From NCBI RefSeq assembly GCF_004571065.1, contig NZ_SPQN01000006.1, forward strand, positions 1-64,000: DNA of 64,000 bases, written 5' to 3'. Made by a program: the position numbers and the translations under genes. This document shows, in pieces, positions 8,020-17,781 of this stretch. The stretch's first letter is position 1. Each line of letters starts with the position of its first letter. The notes beneath the pieces are model-generated. The model ran no database searches. It had not been told where the DNA came from and saw only the letters and a program-made list of their open reading frames with translations. The DNA comes from Geodermatophilus sp. DF01-2 (GTDB lineage: Bacteria; Actinomycetota; Actinomycetes; Mycobacteriales; Geodermatophilaceae).

Positions 8020-8399
8020 ATGCTGTCCGCCGTGACCAGCACCGCCGCGCCGACCTGCACGTCAGCATGGTCGTGTTCATCGTCCTCTACGGACTGGATC
8101 GGGTGGCCACGGTGCCACCGACGCTGGCGCTGTGCCGCGAGTTCTTCGACGCGCGGGCGCCGGTGGTCTTCGGCTGGGTCTTCGCCTCGCACCAGGTCGG
8201 CTCGGCGTTCGCGGCCTTCGGCGGCGACGTCATCCGCGACGTGACCGGCTCCTACGACCTGGCCTGGTTCCTCGCCGGGGCGCTGTGCATCGCGGCGCCG
8301 GCGATGTCGATCCTCATCCTGCGCCGTCCGCCGGCCGTGGTGGGGACGACGCTGCCGACCGACCGCGACGAGGCCGCGGCCGCACAGGCCCACGGCTGA
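8020..8399 (+). pseudogene. MFS transporter remnant with large internal deletion
   Basis: The last 110 or so residues of an MFS transporter are intact: DLHVSMVVFIVLYGLDRV begins just before 8067 and the final two helices (FGWVFASHQVGSAFAAFGG, WFLAGALCIAAPAMSILIL) run to the stop. The start region of what looks like the same gene survives at 8020-8048 (ATG or GTG, then TSTAA), but the two parts are in different frames and roughly 300 residues are missing. It cannot make a working transporter. Architecture matches the GMC scar at 10744-10954. Confidence 0.75.
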
Positions 8400-8460
8400 A
8401 GAAGGACCCCCCTGCCCCCCGCCACTCGCAGGCTCGCGGCGGGACCCCGCAGGGGGGCCG
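8400..8460. repeat. Dispersed inverted-repeat element, copy 2
   Basis: Starts directly after the stop of the MFS remnant with AAGGACCCCCCTGC and ends GCAGGGGGGCC. An inner CCCGCC/GGCGGG stem encloses CTCGCAGGCTCG. It lies between convergent genes and could serve as a bidirectional terminator. Confidence 0.75.
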
Positions 8461-8461
8461 C

Positions 8462-9640
8462 TCACGCGCGGGCTGCGGCGGCCGCGGCCCGTGCCAGGGG
8501 ACGGGTGAGCGCGGCCGAGGCCAGCAGTGAGCAGAGCGCCAGGAAGCCGATGGTCACGGCCGGTGACGAGAGGTCGGCGAGGGCCCCGGCCAGCACGGCA
8601 CCCAGCCCCTGGCAGGTCATGCGCGTCGACGACTCCGCGCCCAGCACCTGGCCGCGCAACGGCGCCGGACTGAGCGCCAGCAGCCACTCCAGTTGCGCCA
8701 GCGAGGCGGCGTAGCCGACGCACGCGACGGCGACGAGGAGGACGGCGACCGGCAGGCCGGGCTGCAGGACGAAAGGCGCGAAGGGCGCGGCCAGCAGGAA
8801 CCGCAGGGGCGTGCTCGCCCGCTGCCGTCCGGCCGCGGTGAGAAACCGCCCGACCACCAGGTCACCGGTCAGCATCCCCGCGGCGGCCGCGGCCAGCAGC
8901 CATCCCGCGGCGTCCCCGACGTAGGGGACGAACAGCGCCTCGCATCCCACGATCAACCCGTTGGGCAGGCACAGCGCCAGCAGCAGCACGCGGGTGTCGC
9001 GCCCGGCGAGGATCAGCCGGTTGCCCCGCGCGGTCTCCCGGATGCCCGGCCGCGCCGTCCGCCGCGGCGCGCGCTCCCGGACGCCGGAGCGCAGGACCGG
9101 CACCGCGACGGCCGACAGCAGCGCGGCGACCGCGAACACCTGGCCGGTGGTCAGCAGGCCCAGCAGCAGCCCGCCGGTGGCGAAGCCGACGATCTGGAAC
9201 GCCCCGACCGCCACGTTCATCGCCGAGCGGGCGAGGGGGAACCGCTCGGCCGGCACCACCTCGCTGAGCAGTCCCCAGCGCACGCCGCCGCCGACGGAGA
9301 GGACGTAGGCGCCGCCCAGGAGCAGCGCCAGCCGCCCCGCCGTGCCGAGCGGGAGGGCGGCCTGCAGCACGAGGACGGCGGTCGACAGGACCCCGACGGC
9401 GGTGAGGGCCCGGCGCGGCGGGCTGGCGTCGGCCGCGGACATCAGGGTCGTGGCGCCGAGGACCTGGATCACCGACGGGCCGAACATGGCCAGGGCACTG
9501 AGCAGCGCGGACCCCGTCCGCTCGTGCACCACGACCGCCAGCGCCAGGCTGGCCGTGGTGGAGGCGGCGACGGACAGCGCGCTGCTGGTCCACAGGGCCC
9601 GGAACTCGCGGTCGGTGAACAGCTGCCGGTAGGTCGTCAC
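8462..9640 (-). CDS. MFS transporter (DHA3/EntS-like exporter)
   Basis: A 392-residue major facilitator with about 12 hydrophobic segments and the N-terminal signature TDREFRALWTSSALSVAAS common to EntS-like exporters. The substrate is unknown; relatives export siderophores, macrolides or metabolites. The GTG at VTTYRQLF was chosen because the family normally begins a few residues before this motif; upstream residues in frame look non-coding. It diverges from a DUF5937-type regulator gene with a 57-base gap containing a palindrome, so that regulator probably controls it. Confidence 0.82.
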   Translation of the reverse strand: MTTYRQLFTDREFRALWTSSALSVAASTTASLALAVVVHERTGSALLSALAMFGPSVIQVLGATTLMSAADASPPRRALTAVGVLSTAVLVLQAALPLGTAGRLALLLGGAYVLSVGGGVRWGLLSEVVPAERFPLARSAMNVAVGAFQIVGFATGGLLLGLLTTGQVFAVAALLSAVAVPVLRSGVRERAPRRTARPGIRETARGNRLILAGRDTRVLLLALCLPNGLIVGCEALFVPYVGDAAGWLLAAAAAGMLTGDLVVGRFLTAAGRQRASTPLRFLLAAPFAPFVLQPGLPVAVLLVAVACVGYAASLAQLEWLLALSPAPLRGQVLGAESSTRMTCQGLGAVLAGALADLSSPAVTIGFLALCSLLASAALTRPLARAAAAAARA

Positions 9641-9677
9641 CTCGTCAGGCTCGGCCGCGCTGCCGGGCGCACCCACA

Positions 9678-9697
9678 CTTTCGGCTACGGTCGAAAG
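9678..9697. promoter_or_regulatory. Palindrome abutting the regulator start codon
   Basis: CTTTCG at 9678-9683 and CGAAAG at 9692-9697 form a 6-bp dyad with an 8-base spacer, ending one base before the GTG of the regulator gene and within the MFS divergent promoter region. It is a good candidate operator for autoregulation and control of the exporter. The regulator's true start may be the next in-frame GTG at 9713, which has a better-placed GGTGAG ribosome site. Confidence 0.5.
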
Positions 9698-10666
9698 GTG
9701 GGTGAGCTGATCGTGGACGCCGACGTGCTGGCGCGCACCCGCTTCGGCACCTCGCCGTGGGCGGAGACCCTCGCCGGCCTGTCGATCCTGCTGCACCCCC
9801 AGGTGCAGCCGTGGCACCGCGACTGGCGCACCGCCCACCTCCCGCAGCTACGCGCCCGGCTGGCCGACGACGAGGTCACCGCGGCGCTGGTGCGCGCGGC
9901 GTTCTCGCGGACGTGGATGGCGGACTTCCTCACCGTCCCGCCCCGCACGCCCGATCTCACCCTCGACGAGGAGCTGGAGCACCTCGAGTCCCTGCCCGAC
10001 GACCGGATCCGGGCCGACCTGGAATACGTCTCGGGCCCGCTGCCCGCCGTCCTCGGGGCGAGCGGGCTGGCGCACCGGGCCGCGGAGCTGCTGCGCTGGA
10101 CGTGGCGGACCGGCATCGCCCCGGAGTGGGAACGCCGGCGCAGGGTCCTGCGCGCGGACGTGGTGTCGCGCACCGCGCGGCTGAGCACCGAGGGCTGGTC
10201 CGGGGTGCTCGACGGCATCGGCCCCGGCGTCCGCTGGCTGGAGAACGGCCGCCTGCAGGTCAACCCGCAGCCGTACCCGCCGCGGGACATCCGCGGCCGG
10301 GACCTCATGCTCATCGCCGCGCACAGCCGGGGCAGCTCGGTCTCCTGGCACCTGCCCGACCGGTACGCGGTGGTCTACCCGGTCGTCGGGGTCTTCGCGA
10401 CCGCGCCCGCGCCGCTGCCCGAGCCGCTGGCCCGGCTGCTCGGCCGCTCCCGCGCCCGCGTCCTCACCCGGCTGCGGACGCCCGGCAGCACGAGCGCGCT
10501 CAGCGCCGAGCTCGGGGTCCCCGTGGGCAGCGTCGGCGGGCACCTGCGGGTGCTGCTCGACGCCGGGCTCGTCGAGCGGCGCCGCTCGGGACGCGAGGTC
10601 CTCTACTGGTGGAGCGACACGGGGCAGGAGCTGGTCGAGGCCGCGGCTGCTCAGGCCCCCGGCTGA
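9698..10666 (+). CDS. DUF5937-type helix-turn-helix regulator
   Basis: A 322-residue transcription factor. The N-terminal two thirds resemble the DUF5937 domain found before ArsR-like winged helices in actinobacteria (RTRFGTSPWAETLAGL near residue 14; WHRDWRTAHLPQLRARL). Residues about 245-315 are the winged helix: LGRSRARVLTRLRTPGST, SVGGHLRVLLDAGLVE as recognition region, and GREVLYWW as the wing. The large N-terminal domain probably senses a small molecule. It diverges from an MFS exporter, the usual drug-responsive pairing. GTG starts at 9698 and 9713 are both possible. Confidence 0.78.
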   Translation: MGELIVDADVLARTRFGTSPWAETLAGLSILLHPQVQPWHRDWRTAHLPQLRARLADDEVTAALVRAAFSRTWMADFLTVPPRTPDLTLDEELEHLESLPDDRIRADLEYVSGPLPAVLGASGLAHRAAELLRWTWRTGIAPEWERRRRVLRADVVSRTARLSTEGWSGVLDGIGPGVRWLENGRLQVNPQPYPPRDIRGRDLMLIAAHSRGSSVSWHLPDRYAVVYPVVGVFATAPAPLPEPLARLLGRSRARVLTRLRTPGSTSALSAELGVPVGSVGGHLRVLLDAGLVERRRSGREVLYWWSDTGQELVEAAAAQAPG

Positions 10667-10694
10667 TCACTGCCGGACCAGCAGGGAGGCCTGG

Positions 10695-10740
10695 GCACGC
10701 TCCGTCGCTGAGTGCAGGGGCACTCAGCGACGGAGCGTGC
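10695..10740. terminator. 21-bp perfect hairpin between convergent genes
   Basis: GCACGCTCCGTCG.. at 10695-10715 and its exact complement at 10720-10740 form a 21-bp perfect stem with an AGGG loop. It lies between the regulator stop (10666) and the GMC remnant stop (10744), the place for a bidirectional terminator. No U-tract on either side. Confidence 0.7.
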
Positions 10741-10743
10741 TGC

Positions 10744-10950
<207 letters not shown>

Positions 10951-10954
<4 letters not shown>

Positions 10955-12474
10955 CGGTGCCGCCCGTGCACCAACCCCATGATCCGAGCCAGCGCGTCCG
11001 CGGCCGCCGCCGGCCGGCCGAAGCTCATCAGGTTCACCGGCAGCGGCACCCGCTGGCGAGTGATGGCCTTGGCGCGCGTGAACTCGCGCAGCCCGTCCTC
11101 GCCGTGGATCCGGCCGAAGCCGCTCTCGCCCACGCCGCCGAAGGGCAGCGCCGGCACCGAGGCGAAGGTGAGCACCGAGTTCACCGAGGTCATGCCGCTC
11201 CGCATCCGGCGGGCGAGGTCCATCGCGCGGGCCTTCGACCGGGAGAACACCGCACCGGCCAGGCCGTGGGGGTTGGCGTTGGCGCGCTCGAGGGCCTCCT
11301 CGGCGTCGCGCACCTTCGTGATGGTCAGCGTCGGGCCGAAGGTCTCCTCGCACACGGCGGCGGAGGTCTCCGGGACGTCGAGCAGCACGGTCGGCGCGAC
11401 CATGCGCCCCTCCACCGTGCCGCCGGCCGCCACCCGGCCGCCCGCGGCGACCGCGTCGTCCAGGTGCCGGCGGACGACGTCGGTCTGCGACGCCATCGTC
11501 ATCGGGCCGTAGGCGGCCCCGTCGTCCGACCCCGGCCGCAACGCGCGCACCTTCTCGGTCACCTCGGCGACGAAGGCGTCGTACACCCGCTCGGTGGCGT
11601 AGACCCGCTCGATGCCGATGCAGGTCTGCCCGGCGTTGCTCATCGCGCCCCACACCGCGGCATCCGCGGCGGCGGCCACGTCGGCGTCGTCGTCGACGAT
11701 CATCGCGTCCTTGCCGCCGAGCTCCATGAGGACCGGCGTGAGGGTCTCGGCGCAGGCGGCCATGACCGTGCGGCCGGTCGACGCCGAGCCGGTGAAGGCG
11801 AGCTTGCCGACGCCGGCGCGGCACAGCGCCGCGCCGGTCTCGCCCAGGCCGGTGACGACGCAGAAGGCGTCGGCGGCGTCCGGGACGGCGGCCCGCCAGG
11901 CGTCGGCCAGCCACGTCCCGACGGCCGGGGTGTGCTCGGAGGGCTTGACGACGACGGCGTTGCCGGCGGCCAGCGCGTAGGCGATCGAGCCCATCGGGGT
12001 GAAGACCGGGTAGTTCCACGGGCCGATGACGCCGACCACGCCGAGCGGCTGGTACTCCAGCCAGGCCGCGTGATTGGCCGCCAGCAGGCCGGGGCTGACC
12101 CGCCGCGGGCCGAGCACCTTCCGTGCGTGCGCGCCGGCCCAGGCCAGGTGGTCGACGGCCAGGGTGATCTCGAGGATCGCGTCGGCGTGCGGCTTGCCGT
12201 TCTCCCGGTGCACCAGGTCGGCCAGCTCGTGCATCCGGCGGGCCAGGTAGCCGCGGTAGGCGGCCAGTCGCTGCCGGCGGCCGTCGAAGCCGAGGCCGGC
12301 CCAGGTGGTGGCGGCGGTGCGGGCCCGCTCGACCACGGCACGGACGGCGTCGGCGTCCTGCACGGGGAACACCCCGACGACCGCACCCGAGGCGGGGTCG
12401 GTCGACTCGAAGGTCTCGGCGGCGCCGTCCCGGAACTCGGCCGGGGCGCCGTCCATCTGCTCGGCGAGAGGCAT
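10951..12474 (-). CDS. Aldehyde dehydrogenase family protein
   Basis: A 507-residue NAD(P)-dependent aldehyde dehydrogenase. Visible motifs are IGPWNYP (cofactor fold), KPSEHTP, FTGSASTGR, catalytic Glu in MELGGKD and catalytic Cys in NAGQTCIG, plus the C-terminal PFGGVGESGFG. Sequence style is closest to the coniferyl-aldehyde or betaine-type branch; the substrate is unknown. The C-terminal extension FGRPAAAADALARIMGL is typical of ALDHs found next to GMC oxidoreductases. Its stop overlaps the start of the GMC remnant, so the enzyme has probably lost its alcohol-oxidising partner. Confidence 0.88.
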
Positions 12475-12524
12475 GGGAACGCAGGTTACTCGCCGGTAGG
12501 CGGACCCACCGGGGACGGTCGGGG

Positions 12525-13457
12525 TCAGCGCGCCGGCACCAGGTCCTCGCGCTCGAGCGCCTCACGGTCGGACTCCAGGACGTCGGCGGCGGCCACGACG
12601 ATGTTCGGATCCGGCCGCCCGACGACCGCCTCGTCCTTGCCGTCGTAGGGCATCGTGCAGAGGACGAAGCGCAGCGCCTCCAGCCGGGCGCGCTTCTTGT
12701 CGTTGCTCTTGATCACCGTCCACGGGGCGGAGTCGGTGTCGGTGGCGGCGAACACGGCCTCCTTGGCCGCGGTGTAGTCGTCCCACCGGTCCAGCGAGGC
12801 CAGGTCGGTGGGCGAGAGCTTCCACTGCCGCACCGGGTCGATCCGCCGGACGATGAAGCGGGTGCGCTGCTCGCGCCGGGAGACGGAGAACCAGAACTTC
12901 ACCAGCCGGATGCCGCTGTCGACCAGCATCCGCTCGAACTCCGGCGCCTGGCGCATGAACCGCTGGTACTGCTCGTCGGTGCAGTAGCCCATCACCTGCT
13001 CCACGCCGGCGCGGTTGTACCAGGACCGGTCGAACAGCACGATCTCCCCGGCGGCCGGCAGGTGCTGCACGTAGCGCTGGAAGTACCACTGGGTCTGCTC
13101 GCGCTCCGACGGCTTGTCCAGCGCGACCACCTTGGTGCCCCGCGGGTTGAGGTGCTCGGTGAAGCGCTTGATGGTCCCGCCCTTGCCGGCGGCGTCGCGG
13201 CCCTCGAAGAGGATCACGACCTGCTGCCCGGTGTCCTTGACCCATCTCTGCAGCTGCAGCAGCTGGATCTGCAGCCGGCGCTTCTCCCGCTCGTAGTCCT
13301 TGCGCGGCAGCCGCTCCTCGTACGGATAGCCCTCCCGCCAGGTCTCGATCCGTCGCCCGTCGGGTCCGAAGAGCTCGCCGTCGTCGTCCCAGTCCTCGTC
13401 GGACGCGTCGTCGGGGAGGGCCTGCAACCGGTACTTCGAGACGTCGATCTCGCTCAC
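12525..13457 (-). CDS. ppk2: Polyphosphate kinase 2
   Basis: A 310-residue PPK2-family enzyme that transfers phosphate between polyphosphate and nucleoside di- or monophosphates. Walker A FEGRDAAGKGGT is near residue 80, Walker B DRSWYNRAGVE near 145, and the lid region with RREQRTRF near 195. Length and motifs match single-domain class I PPK2. The GTG at SEIDVSKYRL was chosen; upstream frame is low-complexity Ala/Gly and lacks family sequence. It diverges from the sacsin-like gene. No dedicated regulator is visible. Confidence 0.92.
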   Translation of the reverse strand: MSEIDVSKYRLQALPDDASDEDWDDDGELFGPDGRRIETWREGYPYEERLPRKDYEREKRRLQIQLLQLQRWVKDTGQQVVILFEGRDAAGKGGTIKRFTEHLNPRGTKVVALDKPSEREQTQWYFQRYVQHLPAAGEIVLFDRSWYNRAGVEQVMGYCTDEQYQRFMRQAPEFERMLVDSGIRLVKFWFSVSRREQRTRFIVRRIDPVRQWKLSPTDLASLDRWDDYTAAKEAVFAATDTDSAPWTVIKSNDKKRARLEALRFVLCTMPYDGKDEAVVGRPDPNIVVAAADVLESDREALEREDLVPAR

Positions 13458-13515
13458 GGTCCCCCCGGTACCCGCGGCCGCGCCCGCTGCACGCGCCGCT
13501 GCGATGCTGACCGGC

Positions 13516-15693
13516 GTGTCCGACCCCTTCGACACCGCCGAGCTGCGGCGGCGGGTGCTCGCCGCCTGGGCCGACTCCCCGGCCCGGTTCCGGGAGGACG
13601 CCAATGCCGAGGAGGACCTCGTCCGCGGCGGCTACCGCGATCGGCTGCTGGTCGAGCTGGCGCAGAACGCGGCCGACGCCGCCGCCCGCGCGGAGGTGCC
13701 GGGACGGCTGCGGCTCGAGCTCGCCGACGACGGCGCCGGGGGAGAGGTGCTGCGGGCGGCCAACACCGGCGCCCCGCTGGACGCCGCCGGGGTGCAGGGC
13801 CTGGCCTCGCTGCGCGCCTCGGCCAAGCGCGACCAGCCGGGGTCGGTCGGCCGCTTCGGGGTGGGGTTCGCCGCCGTCCTCGCGGCGAGCGACGAGCCGG
13901 AGCTGCGCTCCACCACCGGCGGGGTGGTCTTCAGCGCCGACCGGACCCGCGCCACCGTGGCCGGCGTCCCGGCGCTGACCGACGAGGTGGCCCGTCGCGG
14001 CGGCGCGGTGCCGGTGCTGCGGCTGCCGTGGCCTGCCCTCGGGGTGCGCCGGGTCGGCACGGCCGAGGTGGTGGAGGCCGTCCGCGGTGTGGCCCGCCCG
14101 CCGGCGTGGTGGGCGCGGCTCTACGCGGCCCTCGACGGTGCCGAGCGCGAGGAGCTGGCCGGGCTGCCGGTGCCGCTGGCCGACGGCCGCACCGCGCACG
14201 GCCCGGCCGGGGTGCTGCTGCCCGACGAGGGGCTGCCGGTCTCGCGGCTGGGCCCGCTCGGGCTCCGGCTGGCTGATCCGGCGGCCGTCGCGCCGGCGCC
14301 CGCCCGGCGGCTGCTCGAACGGCTGGGCGCCCGGCCGGCGACCGCCGCGGCCGTGCTCGCCGACCCGGAGGTGCGGGCCGCGGTGGAGACCTCGGTCGAT
14401 GCGTTGGAGGACGGCTGGGACGCCGACCGCGATCCGGCCGCCTTCGCCGACGCCGTCCTGGCGCTCGTCGCGGCCGCCGGGCCCACCCCCGGGGAGCTGC
14501 CCTGGCTGGCCGAGCTGGCCCTGCCCGACGCCGACGGTGGCTGGGCGCCCGCCGGCGAGCTGGTGCTGCCCGGGTCGGCCTTCGCCGGCGTCCTGGTCGA
14601 GGGCGGCCTCGGCACGCTGGACGCCGCGGTGGCCGCCGACCCCGACGCCCTGCGGGCGGTCGGCGTGCTCGACGGCTTCGCGCTGGTCCGGGCCGAGGAC
14701 CCCGACGACCTCGACGTCGACGGTGCGGAGGACTGGGCCGACGCCGTCCTCGACCGGCTGCCCCCGGACGCGCCGGCGCCGTCCTGGCCGCCGCTGACCG
14801 CCGTCCGGGACCTCGACCTGGTCGCCGACTGGCCCGGCGCCCTCCCGCTGCTGGCCGCGCTGCCGGCGGAGGCCTGGGCCGACGTCGCCCTCGGCGGCGT
14901 CGCGGTGCCCGGCCATCTGCGCTGGTGGCTGGGCACCCACCCCGTGCTCGGCGGCCGGCGTCCCGACCGGCTGCGGCACCCGGACGCAACGGAGTTACAG
15001 GGACTGTACGAACCGGCGGACGTCGATGCCGCTCTGCTCGACCTGCTGCGCCCGCCGGCCACGGTCGACGACGTGCTGGCCGACGTGGACGGCGCCCTGG
15101 ACCTGCTCGACCGGCTCGGCGACCCCCGCCGCACGGTCGCCCCGGCCGTGCTGCGCACCGTCCACGCCCGGCTGGCCGCGGCACTGGACGGGGTGGACGC
15201 CGAGCCGCCGGACCGGGTGCGGGTGGCGCCGGACCGCGTGGTGCCCGCCGGAGAGGCCGTCGTCCTCGACGTGCCGTGGTTGCAGCCACTGGTCGATCGG
15301 CCGCTCGTGCCGGCCGGCGGGACCCCGGGGCCGGTGGCCGACCTGCTCGACCTGCCGCTGGCCGGCGAGGTGGTGCGGGCACGGGTCGAGAGCTGGCCGG
15401 CCCGGCGGATCCGCTGGGCCGACGTCCCGGGGGCGGGGCTGGCCGCGGCCCGGCTCGGCGTCGCGGAGCTGACCGGGGAGATCGCCGTCCACGAGCCGCT
15501 GCGGGCCGGTGGCCGGGCGGTGCCGTGGTGGCCGGGGGACGAGCTGGACCACGTCGACGGCACCCCGGCAGCGCTCGGGCGGGCGCTGGCCTGGCGGGCG
15601 GGGGCGTGGCCGCTGCGCCAGGCGCTGGCCGAGGCGTTCGCCGCCCCCGACCGGACCGCCGCGCTGGCCGCCGAGGACGCCGTCGGCCCGTAG
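13516..15693 (+). CDS. Sacsin-like GHKL ATPase-domain protein
   Basis: A 725-residue protein with an N-terminal Hsp90/sacsin-type ATP-binding domain: VELAQNAADAA near residue 50 is the N-box, ELADDGAGG near 72 the G1 box, and VGRFGVGFAA near 115 the glycine lid. The remaining 500 residues are rich in Leu, Ala and acidic residues with no recognisable catalytic domain. Related actinobacterial proteins are annotated as sacsin N-terminal ATPase-like and are uncharacterised; a chaperone-like role is inference. The GTG before SDPFDTAEL is preferred over an ATG four codons upstream because the family usually starts there. Neither has a strong ribosome site. Confidence 0.72.
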   Translation: MSDPFDTAELRRRVLAAWADSPARFREDANAEEDLVRGGYRDRLLVELAQNAADAAARAEVPGRLRLELADDGAGGEVLRAANTGAPLDAAGVQGLASLRASAKRDQPGSVGRFGVGFAAVLAASDEPELRSTTGGVVFSADRTRATVAGVPALTDEVARRGGAVPVLRLPWPALGVRRVGTAEVVEAVRGVARPPAWWARLYAALDGAEREELAGLPVPLADGRTAHGPAGVLLPDEGLPVSRLGPLGLRLADPAAVAPAPARRLLERLGARPATAAAVLADPEVRAAVETSVDALEDGWDADRDPAAFADAVLALVAAAGPTPGELPWLAELALPDADGGWAPAGELVLPGSAFAGVLVEGGLGTLDAAVAADPDALRAVGVLDGFALVRAEDPDDLDVDGAEDWADAVLDRLPPDAPAPSWPPLTAVRDLDLVADWPGALPLLAALPAEAWADVALGGVAVPGHLRWWLGTHPVLGGRRPDRLRHPDATELQGLYEPADVDAALLDLLRPPATVDDVLADVDGALDLLDRLGDPRRTVAPAVLRTVHARLAAALDGVDAEPPDRVRVAPDRVVPAGEAVVLDVPWLQPLVDRPLVPAGGTPGPVADLLDLPLAGEVVRARVESWPARRIRWADVPGAGLAAARLGVAELTGEIAVHEPLRAGGRAVPWWPGDELDHVDGTPAALGRALAWRAGAWPLRQALAEAFAAPDRTAALAAEDAVGP

Positions 15694-15823
15694 GTCGGCC
15701 CGTAGGCCGGCCATGCCTCCGTCCGGTAGCCGGTCCCCGGAGCGCTCACTGCCGGCGATGAACCGCCATCGCGCTCCCCGCATGGCCGTCGGCCGACGAC
15801 GGTCGCCGGCGTCGGCCGGATCC

Positions 15824-16114
15824 CTAGCCGGCGGAGCGACCGGCCTTGCGTTGCTGGTGGGCCTCCCAGCGGGCGCGGTCGCGGGCGCGCGCCTCCTTGG
15901 TCCGCTCCCGGTGCGCGGCGCGCCGGCGGGCCCGGGCGAGCTCGCGCTCCTCGAAGGACGAGTGCTGCTCCCAGTTGCTGGACAGCAGCGCGACCACCCA
16001 GAGGCAGAGGCCGCAGATGGCGACGAAGGCGGCGAGGACGGGGTCGAACAGCAGGAAGGCCGCGACCGACCCGGCCAGCCAGAGCCCGCCCCACACCGCC
16101 AGCCGCTTGGACAC
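15824..16114 (-). CDS. Small membrane protein with charged coiled tail
   Basis: A 96-residue protein of unknown function. Two transmembrane helices (LAVWGGLWLAGSVAAFLLF and FVAICGLCLWVVALL) are followed by a highly charged helical tail (FEERELARARRRAAHRERTK) likely to lie in the cytoplasm. Starts with GTG. It is convergent with the sacsin-like gene and diverges from the STAS gene. Confidence 0.6.
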   Translation of the reverse strand: MSKRLAVWGGLWLAGSVAAFLLFDPVLAAFVAICGLCLWVVALLSSNWEQHSSFEERELARARRRAAHRERTKEARARDRARWEAHQQRKAGRSAG

Positions 16115-16322
16115 GCCCTCCAGTATCCCCGCCCCCGTGCGGGGCGCCGAGCGGGTGCACCCGCTCCCTCCCAACAGGCCCTTGCTTCCGGGGACCGAGG
16201 TCCCTACGGTCGCGGACAGCGGTTCAACAGCCAGCCGCGGCACCAGATGCCGGACTCCGTGGTGTGCCACCGCTGCTCCCGTGGCCGTCCGTACGGGTTC
16301 GCTTCCAGCAGAGAGGCGCACC

Positions 16323-16685
16323 GTGACCGCTCTCCCCGAGACGCCTGCGGATCTCGTGTCGATCGACGTGACCGGGTCGGCCACCAGCGTTCTGGTCACC
16401 GTCGCCGGTGAGGTCGACTCCTCCACCGCCCCCTCGCTGCGGGCCGTCGTCGACTCGGCGCTCGCCGGCGGCGCCTCCTGCCTGACCGTCGACCTCGACG
16501 GCGTGACCTTCCTCGACTCGGCCGGGCTGTGCGTGCTGGCCGGTGCCCACCGCCGGGCGGCGGAGGACGGCGTCCGGCTGCGGGTCCGCGCCTCCACCCG
16601 GGCGGTCGTCCGGCCGCTGCAGATCACCGGGCTCTACGACCTGCTGGCCGTCGAGCGGGTCCGGTCCGGGGCCGGCGCCGCCTGA
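16323..16685 (+). CDS. STAS-domain anti-sigma factor antagonist
   Basis: A 120-residue single STAS domain of the SpoIIAA/RsbV type. The motif DLDGVTFLDSAGLCVL near residues 58-73 contains the Ser that partner-switching kinases phosphorylate. Family proteins bind the anti-sigma kinase when unphosphorylated and free the sigma factor. No kinase or sigma gene is adjacent; a SpoIIE-type phosphatase that could act on such a protein lies at 37643-39916. Starts with GTG. Confidence 0.88.
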   Translation: MTALPETPADLVSIDVTGSATSVLVTVAGEVDSSTAPSLRAVVDSALAGGASCLTVDLDGVTFLDSAGLCVLAGAHRRAAEDGVRLRVRASTRAVVRPLQITGLYDLLAVERVRSGAGAA

Positions 16686-16992
16686 CCCACCGGGGCGGCC
16701 ATCTCGCCCCGCGAGCACCCGCCCGACGGCGGCCGCTACGTGCTGCCCCACACTCGGCCGGTCCGTTCCATGTGGTGAACGAACATCGCGGGGGCGATTC
16801 GGACAGCACCGGCCCCGCGACGATCGTCGATAGATCACCTGCAGGTCACGATCGATGTCGCCTCTGGCAAACCCGGCACGTCGTCCCTTTACAGTGTCCG
16901 GCCATGTGCCAGAGATCACACCGTGACGCCGTGCGGCGAGGCGGTCCACAGACGCCGCCCGACCCGCCGGGAACAGACCTGGAGCGGGCCGC
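16686..16992. promoter_or_regulatory. Leader and promoter region of the liv operon
   Basis: About 300 bases without a gene. It contains a perfect palindrome ACCTGCAGGT at 16837-16846, flanked by CGATCG on both sides (16821-16826 and 16849-16854), and a possible -10 element TACAGT at 16890-16895 with a weak TGGCAA upstream. These are plausible operator and promoter elements for the transporter operon; the regulator is not encoded nearby. Confidence 0.4.

Positions 16993-17777
<785 letters not shown>

Positions 17778-17781
<4 letters not shown>

Noticed and set aside
16112-16322. Sigma-B-like promoter before the STAS gene
   Set aside because: GGGATAC-like strings occur, but without a properly spaced GTTT element on the same strand.
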